Below, piece after piece: positions 33,981-44,427 of a stretch of 62,416 bases of DNA (the stretch's first letter is position 1; each line of letters starts with the position of its first letter). Under the pieces are notes generated by a model. It searched no databases, was not told the origin of the DNA, and saw only the letters and a program-made list of their open reading frames with translations. Location: the NCBI GenBank assembly GCA_001072465.1, contig JVKM01000044.1:1-62416 (forward strand), read 5' to 3'. Both the position numbers and the translations under genes were made by a program. The DNA is from Xylanimonas cellulosilytica. Its GTDB lineage: Bacteria > Actinomycetota > Actinomycetes > Actinomycetales > Actinomycetaceae.

Positions 33981-34537
33981 TCAGGGAGTGAGAGGGGGAC
34001 GTCTGAGGGGATATCCCAGCGATTGAGGTGACGGGCGGGTGCAGTCATGATGCCCTGTGCGTTGAAGGACTCTTCGAGTGAGTGCATCGACGATTCAGCG
34101 TAACTGTTTTCGAGGCCGCTGAGATTCATCCGTGTTGCCCAATCAGTAAGGCACCACAGTTCAGTCACTGGCCCCGATTCGCCCTCGATTGTACGCGCAA
34201 TGATATCCACGTGCACCTTGGTGATGGCGGCTCGCTTGATTCGTTCGGGCACGAGGGAGGGGGCATATGACAAGAGGTGACGGTATGAGCGTGTCTCGAA
34301 TACAAAATTAGTCAGAAATGCGCGCCCGCTGTGTCCGATGATCAGTTCCGTTCCGGTCCATCCCCGCTGCTTGAATTGCTTTTGCATGCCGGTACTTGCG
34401 CAGCGGGCCCCCTTCAAATTCCACAGGCCGACGCAGCGGGAGACGGCATCGGAGGGGGACACTGACAGCTGAAAAACGGTGATGGCGCTGAAAGATTCGT
34501 TGAATCCTAGCTGCATACTTGAGATGAAAGAGTTCAT
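33938..34537 (-). CDS. Uncharacterised protein Z3 (tandem paralogue)
   Basis: A 199-residue paralogue with FQLSVSPSDAVSRCVGLWNL, MQKQFKQRGWTGTELIIGHS, VDIIARTIEGESGPVTELWC, LEESFNAQGIMTAPARHLNR, and the same TTMRKAAKKSRG-type end as Z2. Base composition is lower in GC than its neighbours over about 34060-34320. The ATG at 34537 has GGGGAATCGCG before it. It lies just downstream of the truncated Z1-like copy. Function is unknown. Confidence 0.7.
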   Translation of the reverse strand: MNSFISSMQLGFNESFSAITVFQLSVSPSDAVSRCVGLWNLKGARCASTGMQKQFKQRGWTGTELIIGHSGRAFLTNFVFETRSYRHLLSYAPSLVPERIKRAAITKVHVDIIARTIEGESGPVTELWCLTDWATRMNLSGLENSYAESSMHSLEESFNAQGIMTAPARHLNRWDIPSDVPLSLPELTTMRKAAKKSRG

Positions 34538-34574
34538 CGCGATTCCCCGCTGTAGTGGCGGTGCTGTCGCTTCT

Positions 34575-34685
34575 TCATTGCTTCGCTGTGCATGATGCCC
34601 TCTCCTGCTGCGGGTTGAGCGCGACCCTGGCGTAGAAGTACCTGCGACGGTTGAAAATCCGACGCAGTGAGAAACCGGGGGTCAT
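34575..34685 (-). pseudogene. Truncated copy of the Z1 5' end
   Basis: The first 27 codons (MTPGFSLRRIFNRRRYFYAR ...) match Z1 with a single base difference over about 85 bases. Then similarity stops and the frame ends after nine unrelated codons (36 codons in total). Its ATG overlaps the Z4 stop as ATGA, so it is translationally placed like a real gene. It is either a deletion remnant of a second Z1 gene or the product of a recombination that replaced the rest with Z3. Confidence 0.75.
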
Positions 34686-35335
34686 GATCGCTCCTTCGAC
34701 GGGAGGAACTTGGTGACGGGATCGAGGAAGCTGCCCCGCATCTGGGTGACGTTGGCGGGGGAGAGGGGGTGATCCTCGGGCAGTTCCTCACCGTCGACGA
34801 GGCGCGGGGGAGCCAGGAGGATACCCTGCTGGTGCAGGGCCGTATGAAGGTACTCGAAGACACGTGCGAATGGGTCCTTGCCTGGGCGGGCACGCTGAAT
34901 CGCAGTATCCCAGGGGAAACACCACAGCTCGGTGCGGTCCTGTTCGGCGCCCGGCATCGGGCGGGCGGCGACGATGATCGTCGTCTTGTTGAGGTGGCGC
35001 AGCTGCGCGCGCACGGCCTTCGACGTCAGGTAGACGGCGAGGCCTCCCAGCAGCAAGCTGGGAGGAATATCTGAGAGATCATCAGGAAAATCACGGTCAC
35101 GGAGCCGCTTTCGGTTCTCGACCTGCCTGGGCATGACCGTGACCTCGGTGCCCGACCAGCCCATGTCAGCGAAACGCTTGCACATCGTGGTGGACTCGCG
35201 CTTGATGCCGATGGCTCGCCAGAACTGGGCGCAGCGCGCGACGGCCTCCGCCGGTGGACACGACACGGTGTACACCCTCATGGGGCGCCTCTTCAGGAGG
35301 GAGTCCAGCGGCAGGCGCGGGGGAGTGATATCCAT
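34682..35335 (-). CDS. Uncharacterised protein Z4 (tandem paralogue)
   Basis: A 217-residue paralogue and first gene of the Z array. Blocks: YTVSCPPAEAVARCAQFWRA, MCKRFADMGWSGTEVTVMPR, a hydrophobic insert LSDIPPSLLLGGLAVYL absent from Z1-Z3 in this form, IIVAARPMPGAEQDRTELWC, and HQQGILLAPPRLVDGEELPE. The ATG at 35335 follows CAGGAGTGCTG. It diverges from the DUF456 gene over an 85-base gap. Function is unknown. Confidence 0.7.
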   Translation of the reverse strand: MDITPPRLPLDSLLKRRPMRVYTVSCPPAEAVARCAQFWRAIGIKRESTTMCKRFADMGWSGTEVTVMPRQVENRKRLRDRDFPDDLSDIPPSLLLGGLAVYLTSKAVRAQLRHLNKTTIIVAARPMPGAEQDRTELWCFPWDTAIQRARPGKDPFARVFEYLHTALHQQGILLAPPRLVDGEELPEDHPLSPANVTQMRGSFLDPVTKFLPSKERS

Positions 35336-35408
35336 CAGCACTCCTGGGGATCGGGGTAACGAGGCCAGGCTATCAGCGTGAGCGTCATCGCACGAAACCC
35401 GGAAACGA

Positions 35409-35414
35409 TACGAT
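35409..35414 (+). promoter_or_regulatory. -10 element of the DUF456 gene, leaderless start
   Basis: TACGAT ends six bases before the ATG at 35421. Confidence 0.55.
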
Positions 35415-35420
35415 GAACTC

Positions 35421-35915
35421 ATGAGCGTCCTTGGAACCGTCATCGTTGGCATCGTCATCCTCATCGGAGTGATCGGCGCGGTCGTGCAGATCTGGCCCTC
35501 CGCGCCCGTCGTCGGAGGCGCGATCCTCGTGTGGTCGTGGATGACCGGCACCCGCGCCGCGTGGATCATTTTCGCCATCGTGGCGCTCGTCCTGATCCTC
35601 GGAACGGTCCTCAAATACGTGATTCCCGCCCGCGGCATGAACAAGGCGGGAATTCCCCAATCCACGCTCGTGTGGGGTGCCGTCGGCGGCGTCGTCGGAT
35701 GGTTCATCGGCCTGCCCCTCGGCCTCGTTCTTGGCATGGTTGCGGCCATCTTCCTCGTCGAATACCTCCGCAGCCGCGACACCGCCAGCGCCTGGACGGC
35801 TACCCTCCAGGCCCTCAAGGCCTTCGGCTGGACGATCGCCATCGAGCTGATCGCCGCCCTCACGAGCGCCACCCTGTGGGGCGTGGGCGTCGCGCTGGTC
35901 GCCGCCGGAAACTGA
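35421..35915 (+). CDS. DUF456 family membrane protein
   Basis: A 164-residue, Gly-rich integral membrane protein with four or five hydrophobic segments. Typical DUF456 features are the N-terminal IVILIGVIGAVVQIWPSAPV, and a later Gly-rich block VGGVVGWFIGLPLGLVLGMV followed by FLVEYLRSRD. The role is unknown; Gly-zipper-like helices suggest oligomerisation. It is leaderless by promoter spacing. Confidence 0.85.
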   Translation: MSVLGTVIVGIVILIGVIGAVVQIWPSAPVVGGAILVWSWMTGTRAAWIIFAIVALVLILGTVLKYVIPARGMNKAGIPQSTLVWGAVGGVVGWFIGLPLGLVLGMVAAIFLVEYLRSRDTASAWTATLQALKAFGWTIAIELIAALTSATLWGVGVALVAAGN

Positions 35916-35953
35916 CGCGACCAGCCGGTGCCCCGGCCTCGTCGTTCCTCCGG

Positions 35954-35991
35954 TAGGATGGGTCTGTTGCGCGCACCCGCGTAACAGACCC
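35954..35991 (+). promoter_or_regulatory. purA -10 element with palindrome over the start site
   Basis: TAGGAT at 35954-35959 is directly followed by GGGTCTGTT (35960-35968), a 14-base spacer and AACAGACCC (35983-35991), a perfect inverted repeat. The predicted transcription start falls inside the left arm, so the palindrome is better placed as an operator than as an RNA hairpin. A 13-base motif copy adjoins at 35931-35943. Confidence 0.55.
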
Positions 35992-35997
35992 AACTAA

Positions 35998-37290
<1,293 letters not shown>

Positions 37291-37305
37291 CGTTTTCTGA
37301 ACGAC

Positions 37306-37344
37306 AGTGGGGGCCGGTGCTGCAACGCAGCGCCGGCCCCCACT
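37306..37344 (+). terminator. Terminator of purA
   Basis: AGTGGGGGCCGG and CCGGCCCCCACT form a 12-base stem followed by CGTTTC. Confidence 0.85.
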
Positions 37345-37673
37345 CGTTTCACGCGCCACCGCCGGCGCGCATGTACGACAAAGCACGCCGAACCGAATGC
37401 GCCTGTCGGCGCGAAGGCCGCTCGTAGCGGCAGAGTTTGGAGCCCGGGGCATACCGGTCCGGCGTGCCCCACAACTGTACGACCAGTCAACGCCCGCGCG
37501 CATCCCGTGGCGGCGTGCATCAACCCACACGGGGCGTGCGCCACAGGCCGCCCCTCATCGCCGAGGCCGTGGCGGCGTGAAGCGGGACCGACACCCGGCC
37601 CCGTGCCCGGGAGAGCCGACCCGCGAGAGCTGCCCCTGCCTCGTGAGGGGCGCACATGTGGGACCATGGAAGC
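37345..37673. other. Gene-free stretch between purA and the next gene
   Basis: I see no gene in these 329 bases. They contain small hairpins (GCCGCT/AGCGGC near 37421-37434; GGGGCA/TGCCCC at 37446-37470), two TGTACGAC words, and the word CCGTGGCGGCGTG (to one base) twice near 37507 and 37567. This may be decayed repeat sequence. Confidence 0.4.
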
Positions 37674-38597
37674 GTGATGACATCGACCCCGCCCACGCGG
37701 CGCCGCACCGGCTCAGGCCGCGGACGTCGCCGCGACACCCTGGCCAACCGGCACGTGCCCACGATCATCGGTATTCTCACCGTCACCGTGCTGGCCGCGG
37801 CGACGATTGTCGCTTGGTGGCTGCCGGGGTCTCGTTGGAGCGTCGGGCCCGTCGTCGCCGTCGCGTCCTTCCTGCTGGCTCTCGGCTGGCCGACGCTGGC
37901 GCGCCTGCACATGCCGTGGCTCGCGCAGGCGGTTCTCGCCCTGGGCGGCGCGCTGACCCCCATGGGCGTTGCCTACTGGAAGAACCTCGACATCGCCGTG
38001 CCGCTGACGGGCATCACGCTGGTCGCGCTGGTCGCGGCGACGATCCTGGATGCGCCCGCGCCGCGCGATCACTCCGTGGGGCGCACGAGCGAGCACTGGG
38101 GCTCCACGGCCCTGAGCGCGGCCCTCGCCTCGTCGGTGACCGGCCTCCTCATCGTCACCTCCGGCTCCATGTGGGTCTCCCTGACCGTCCACGAGCGCTG
38201 GTCGGGCATCGTCCCCATGGCGGCCCTGATCGCAGTCATCGGCGCGGCCTCGGCGCGCTTCGGGCGAAGTGCGAAGGCTGGCGTTGCCTTCGCGATGATC
38301 GCCGGCCTCGTCGCGGGCCTCGTGGTCGCTTCGATCGCCTGGTTCCTCGGGCAGACCTCGGACCTGCTGCCCGTCGTCTTCCCCTTCATCGCCAAGCGTT
38401 TCGGCGAATTTGCCGCCTTCCTGACCCTGGGCGGCGTCACCGGCTTCGGCGTCGGCTTCGCCGTCTCGGTTGTCGACGCGCTGCTGGGCGAGCGCGCGTC
38501 CTCCGCCGAGCTCGCCAACATCCTGGGCCGCGGCGCCGCGAAGTTCCTCGTCGCCGCCCTGCCCGTCTACGCGATGATCCGCATCGGCGGAATCTGA
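37674..38597 (+). CDS. Uncharacterised polytopic membrane protein
   Basis: A protein of about 307 residues with a basic cytoplasmic N-terminus (RRRTGSGRGRRRDTLANRHV) and about eight hydrophobic segments, including IIGILTVTVLAAATIVAWWL and a repeated Gly/Ala-rich VVAVASFLLALGWPTLARL. It ends in FLVAALPVYAMIRIGGI. I do not recognise it. Two adjacent starts are possible: GTG 37674 and ATG 37677. The GTG is six bases after a GACCAT box, which would fit leaderless initiation; no ribosome site is visible for either. It is followed by a copy of the 13-base motif at 38632. Confidence 0.7.
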   Translation: MMTSTPPTRRRTGSGRGRRRDTLANRHVPTIIGILTVTVLAAATIVAWWLPGSRWSVGPVVAVASFLLALGWPTLARLHMPWLAQAVLALGGALTPMGVAYWKNLDIAVPLTGITLVALVAATILDAPAPRDHSVGRTSEHWGSTALSAALASSVTGLLIVTSGSMWVSLTVHERWSGIVPMAALIAVIGAASARFGRSAKAGVAFAMIAGLVAGLVVASIAWFLGQTSDLLPVVFPFIAKRFGEFAAFLTLGGVTGFGVGFAVSVVDALLGERASSAELANILGRGAAKFLVAALPVYAMIRIGGI

Positions 38598-38701
38598 GAC
38601 CCCACGACGGCTGCGCGACCGCATGGCCCGGCCCCGGCCTCGTCCCGTTCGCTGCCAGCTGCTCGTGCCCCTGCTCGCGCGCCCACGTCCACCTGAGGCG
38701 T

Positions 38702-38707
38702 TAGGCT
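38702..38707 (+). promoter_or_regulatory. -10 element of the nitrobindin-like gene, leaderless start
   Basis: TAGGCT ends six bases before the ATG at 38714. Confidence 0.6.
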
Positions 38708-38713
38708 GGAGTC

Positions 38714-39376
38714 ATGATGGTGATACCTGCTGACCTGCCCGCACTCGTCGCTCCCGTCGCGTGGATGCTTGGAACCTGGGAAGGCTGGGGCATGTACGCC
38801 GCCCCTACCGCCCCCGGCCAGGAAGAACCCGCCGAGGATTCCCCCGTCATCGAGGAGATCCGCGGTGACGTCGTCGGCGAGCAGATGCGCCTGGTGACCC
38901 GCGTGTACGCGGGCGTCGCCTCCGAGCCGATTGACCCCACGTGGGATGCGGCCAAGGGCCTGTCCGCTATCAAGAAGGGCGACCTGATCAGCGAAGAGAC
39001 CGTGTACGTCTCCGTCGCCCCCTCCGACGCGCCGCTGCCGCCCCCGGGCCAGTACAACTCCCGCGAGTTCACGGCGACCTCCGCGTCCACCGAGGGCCAC
39101 AGCGCCGTGTGGGACGGCGTGAGCGTCGGCCCGCGCGTGCAGATGGTCTCCGATGCGATCGCTCTCGGCGTGGGTGCCACCCGCGTGACGCACCTGGGCC
39201 GCATGTTCGGCCTGGTTGCGGGCGAGCTCATGTGGACGCAGGAGCGCACGCTCGACGGCGAGGATGAGGCCGACGTCGAGATCTCCGGCCGCCTGCACCG
39301 CACCGAGCAGGCCTCGACCGAGTCCGGCGAGGTCATCGAAGGCATCGACGACACCCAGGACGGCTTCCTTGTCTGA
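38714..39376 (+). CDS. FABP/nitrobindin-like heme-binding beta-barrel protein
   Basis: A 220-residue protein of the DUF1794 (THAP4/nitrobindin-like) family of ten-stranded barrels that bind haem and can isomerise peroxynitrite. The signature LGTWEGWGMYAAP is at residues 19-31. The barrel continues with QYNSREFTATSASTEGHSAV. A His in ISGRLHRTEQ near the C-terminus is in the place expected for the proximal haem ligand, although the usual motif is not exact. There is a long Pro/Asp-rich insert (about 32-45). It overlaps ygfZ by eight bases, and the pair is conserved in many Actinobacteria. Confidence 0.82.
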   Translation: MMVIPADLPALVAPVAWMLGTWEGWGMYAAPTAPGQEEPAEDSPVIEEIRGDVVGEQMRLVTRVYAGVASEPIDPTWDAAKGLSAIKKGDLISEETVYVSVAPSDAPLPPPGQYNSREFTATSASTEGHSAVWDGVSVGPRVQMVSDAIALGVGATRVTHLGRMFGLVAGELMWTQERTLDGEDEADVEISGRLHRTEQASTESGEVIEGIDDTQDGFLV

Positions 39377-40538
39377 GTCCGCGCTCGATTCTGAGTTCGT
39401 CGACGAGGCCGTGGCCTCCTTCGGCGCGACCCCGCACTTCGGGGACCCGTCGGGGGAGCAGTGGGCCCTCGAGGGCGGCCGCGCGCTGGTGCGCCGCCCG
39501 GACCTGGCGGTCATCGCCGTGTCGGGGGCCGATCGGCTGACGTGGCTGACGTCGCTGGCCTCCCAGATCGTCACCGACCTCGTTCCCGGAGCGAGTCGCG
39601 AGCTGCTGATCCTCTCGCCCGAGGGACGCGTCGAGCACTGGGCCGGTGCCAGCGACGACGGGGAGACGCTGCACCTGATCGTGGAACGCTCGGATGTGTC
39701 GGAGTTTGTGGCGTTCCTCGAGTCGATGCGTTTCGCGCTGCGCGTCGCTGTTTCCGAGCGCGATGTCGTCGTGTTCTCCTCGGTCCGCGCGGGCGCGAAT
39801 ACGCCCGAGGCCGTGGCCGACCTGCCCGGACACCTGTGGACCTGGGAGGACCCGTGGCCCGGCGTCGTGGACGGCGGGGCTGCCTACTTCCAGGGCGAGC
39901 GTCACCCCGGCGCGCGCACCCCGATGATGTTTCACGCTGTTTCACGCGATGCCGCGGATGAGTTCGAGGCCGCGTGGCTGTCTGCGTGCCCCGAGGCCGG
40001 CTCGCGCCGACGCGCCGGATATCTGGCGTGGGAGGCCATGCGCATCGCCGCGTGGAAGCCGCGCCTGGGCCGCGAGACCGACGCCCGCGCGATCCCGCCC
40101 GAGGTGGACTGGCTGCGCAGCGCAGTCCACACGACGAAGGGTTGCTACCGCGGGCAGGAGACCATCGCCCGCGTCCTGAACCTCGGACGGCCCCCGCGCC
40201 GCCTCACCTACCTGCAGCTGGACGGCTCTCGCGGCGACCTGCCCGCGCCCGGCACGCCCATCGAGGTGGGCGGACGCCAGGTCGGCGTCGTCACCTCCTC
40301 GGCCCGCCACGCGGACGAGGGGCCGATCGCCCTCGCGCTGATCGCCCGCGCCGTGCCCGTGACGACCGTCTTCGACATCGACGGCGTCGCCGCTGCCCAG
40401 GAGGAGATCGTGCCTGTTCATGGCAAGTCCTCCGTATCGCCCGAGACCCGTCCGGGCGCCGACCTCTCGCGCGAGGCCGGCCAGCGCGGCGGTTCCACGG
40501 GCTTCGGCGGCCTCGGCTCGGCCCTGGGGTCGCGCTGA
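39369..40538 (+). CDS. ygfZ: YgfZ/GcvT-like folate-binding protein
   Basis: A 389-residue member of the folate-binding YgfZ family, related to glycine-cleavage T-protein and needed for maintenance of some Fe-S enzymes. The diagnostic motif K-G-C-Y-x-G-Q-E is present in HTTKGCYRGQETIARVLNLG near residue 258. VIAVSGADRLTWLTSLASQI is the N-terminal block. No ATG is suitably placed. I chose the TTG at 39369, which overlaps the stop of the preceding gene; a GTG about 15 codons further is an alternative. The stop overlaps the dtd start as TGATG. Confidence 0.85.
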   Translation: MSESALDSEFVDEAVASFGATPHFGDPSGEQWALEGGRALVRRPDLAVIAVSGADRLTWLTSLASQIVTDLVPGASRELLILSPEGRVEHWAGASDDGETLHLIVERSDVSEFVAFLESMRFALRVAVSERDVVVFSSVRAGANTPEAVADLPGHLWTWEDPWPGVVDGGAAYFQGERHPGARTPMMFHAVSRDAADEFEAAWLSACPEAGSRRRAGYLAWEAMRIAAWKPRLGRETDARAIPPEVDWLRSAVHTTKGCYRGQETIARVLNLGRPPRRLTYLQLDGSRGDLPAPGTPIEVGGRQVGVVTSSARHADEGPIALALIARAVPVTTVFDIDGVAAAQEEIVPVHGKSSVSPETRPGADLSREAGQRGGSTGFGGLGSALGSR

Positions 40539-40990
40539 TGCGCGCCGTCATCCAGCGCGCGACCTCGGGTGAGGTCCACGTCGACGGCACCGTCGTCGGC
40601 CGCCTCGCCCTCGATCCGCACGAGGCGGGGGAGAAGCGCCAGGGCCTCGTCGTCCTCCTTGGCGTTCAGCGCGGCGATGGCCCCGAGCAGGTGGCCACGG
40701 TCGCCCGCAAGATTGCCGAGCTGCGCATCCTCGACGACGAGCGTTCCGCGCTCGACGCGGGCGCACCGATCCTCGTGATCTCGCAGTTCACCCTGTACGG
40801 AGACACCCGCAAGGGGCGGCGCCCCTCGTGGGCGCACGCCGCCCCCGGCGAGGAGGCTGAGCCCCTCGTCGACGCGGTCGTCGCCGACCTGCGAGGCCGG
40901 GGCCTGCACGTCGAAACCGGCCAGTTCGGGGCGATGATGGAGGTCTCGCTGGTCAACGACGGGCCCTTCACGGTCCTCGTCGAGGCGTAG
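40538..40990 (+). CDS. dtd: D-aminoacyl-tRNA deacylase
   Basis: A 150-residue DTD that hydrolyses D-amino acids (and glycine) mischarged on tRNA. The active-site motif with Ser-Gln is visible in ILVISQFTLYGDTRKGRRPS (around residues 79-98). The C-terminal Gly-cis-Pro partner region appears as VSLVNDGPFTVLVEA, where NxGPxT is the family signature. Normal length. The ATG overlaps the ygfZ stop, so translation is coupled. Confidence 0.95.
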   Translation: MRAVIQRATSGEVHVDGTVVGRLALDPHEAGEKRQGLVVLLGVQRGDGPEQVATVARKIAELRILDDERSALDAGAPILVISQFTLYGDTRKGRRPSWAHAAPGEEAEPLVDAVVADLRGRGLHVETGQFGAMMEVSLVNDGPFTVLVEA

Positions 40991-41014
40991 TCGCGGGGGC
41001 TGCCCGCCGCGACT
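40989..41014 (+). terminator. Hairpin at the end of dtd
   Basis: AGTCGCG and CGCGACT flank a GC-rich loop and begin at the stop codon. This is a modest terminator candidate. Confidence 0.45.
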
Positions 41015-41083
41015 GTGCTTGTGTGAGAGTCGTGCTGTGACGCTGCGGACCAGTGCGGCCGAGCAAAACCGCGCTCACACTTG

Positions 41084-41330
41084 CTACCGATGAGGTGTTA
41101 CACCTGATCGGTAAGGTTCAACCCCTTCTGATCGGGTTGAATCTTCCCGATGAGGTTGAAACCTGCCGATAGGGTTGAATCCTTCCGACAGTTCCGCGTT
41201 TGTGCTTGTTGTCGATGGGGTCGTGCACCCGATCAGTAGCCATTACGCCCGTTCTGATCGGGTGTAATGCCCCTTAACGGGTGCAGTGCTCCTTAACGGG
41301 TGCAGGGCTCCTGATCGGGTTGAGTCTCGG
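41084..41330. repeat. Degenerate 19-bp-period repeat array upstream of clpC
   Basis: Units of exactly 19 bases run at 41128, 41147 and 41166 (CTGATCGGGTTGAATCTTC and relatives) and again at 41274, 41293 and 41312 (TTAACGGGTGCAGTGCTCC and relatives). Less regular copies lie between and before them. The common core is GATcGGGTtgaa. There are no unique spacers, so it is not CRISPR-like. The rest of the gene-free stretch 40991-41772 holds element C, several GTGCCCCGGCC words and the clpC promoter. Confidence 0.7.
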
Positions 41331-41397
41331 TGGTGCCATGCGTGCTGATGAACTGCCCTCTGTTGTCTGTAGCGACGGGTGTGGTTTGCCAAAAATC

Positions 41398-41502
41398 TCG
41401 CACGTAATTTCCCTATCAACCTTTCAGGTATTGGAATATCGTCGTTGGAATTGCAACGTTTATGGGCTGTCTCGAAAAGTGACCGAGGGGAATTACGTGC
41501 GA
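41398..41502. repeat. Palindrome-bounded element C
   Basis: 105 bases with 12-base inverted ends (TCGCACGTAATT and complement) identical to the inner arms of element B. The core CGTCGTTGGAATTGCAACGT and the block CTCGAAAAGTGACCG follow the same order as in B. Positions inside the first hairpin differ from B. Confidence 0.7.
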
Positions 41503-41696
41503 CTTTGGGGTGAGGCTCCCAGAGATGCATACCGATAGTTCGTGCCGTGCCCCGGCCCCGGCCTCGTGCCGTGCCCCGGCCACAGCCTCGCCCCTGGCCC
41601 GCCGCCGTGCCCCGGCCTCGTGCCGCACAGGCCCCGTAATCCGGCTCCGGCCCTGCGCCCAGGGCGAAAGCGCGCGCACGGCGCGGGAGCTTTCCG

Positions 41697-41702
41697 TAGG
41701 CT
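41697..41702 (+). promoter_or_regulatory. -10 element of clpC
   Basis: TAGGCT with a leader of about 65 bases to the ATG at 41773. I see no clear HspR, CtsR or ClgR operator. Confidence 0.5.
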
Positions 41703-41772
41703 GTAACCAGTCAACTGGGACGGGTGTACGCCGAGCTCGGCGAAGTGCCTGTCCTGTGAAACGAGGAGAGGC

Positions 41773-44241
<2,469 letters not shown>

Positions 44242-44283
44242 TTTACTCGCCAATTATCTTCGACTGACAAACCAGTCACTTTG

Positions 44284-44320
44284 AGAGGGTGGCCCGTCGC
44301 ACAGCGATGGGCCACCCTCT
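44284..44320 (+). terminator. Terminator of clpC
   Basis: AGAGGGTGGCCC and GGGCCACCCTCT form a perfect 12-base stem followed by AGTTGTC. Confidence 0.85.
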
Positions 44321-44427
44321 AGTTGTCAAGTAATCGCCCATCTGATAGATTCTCGTTAACTATTAGTATGCGGTGTAATCGTGCCACACTATTTATGGGG
44401 TATTGCTCACCGATCGAGAGAGGCCAT

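Noticed and set aside
41084-41330. The 19-bp and 42-bp arrays as CRISPR arrays
   Set aside because: Units abut without unique spacers of constant length, repeats are degenerate, and no cas gene is in the window.
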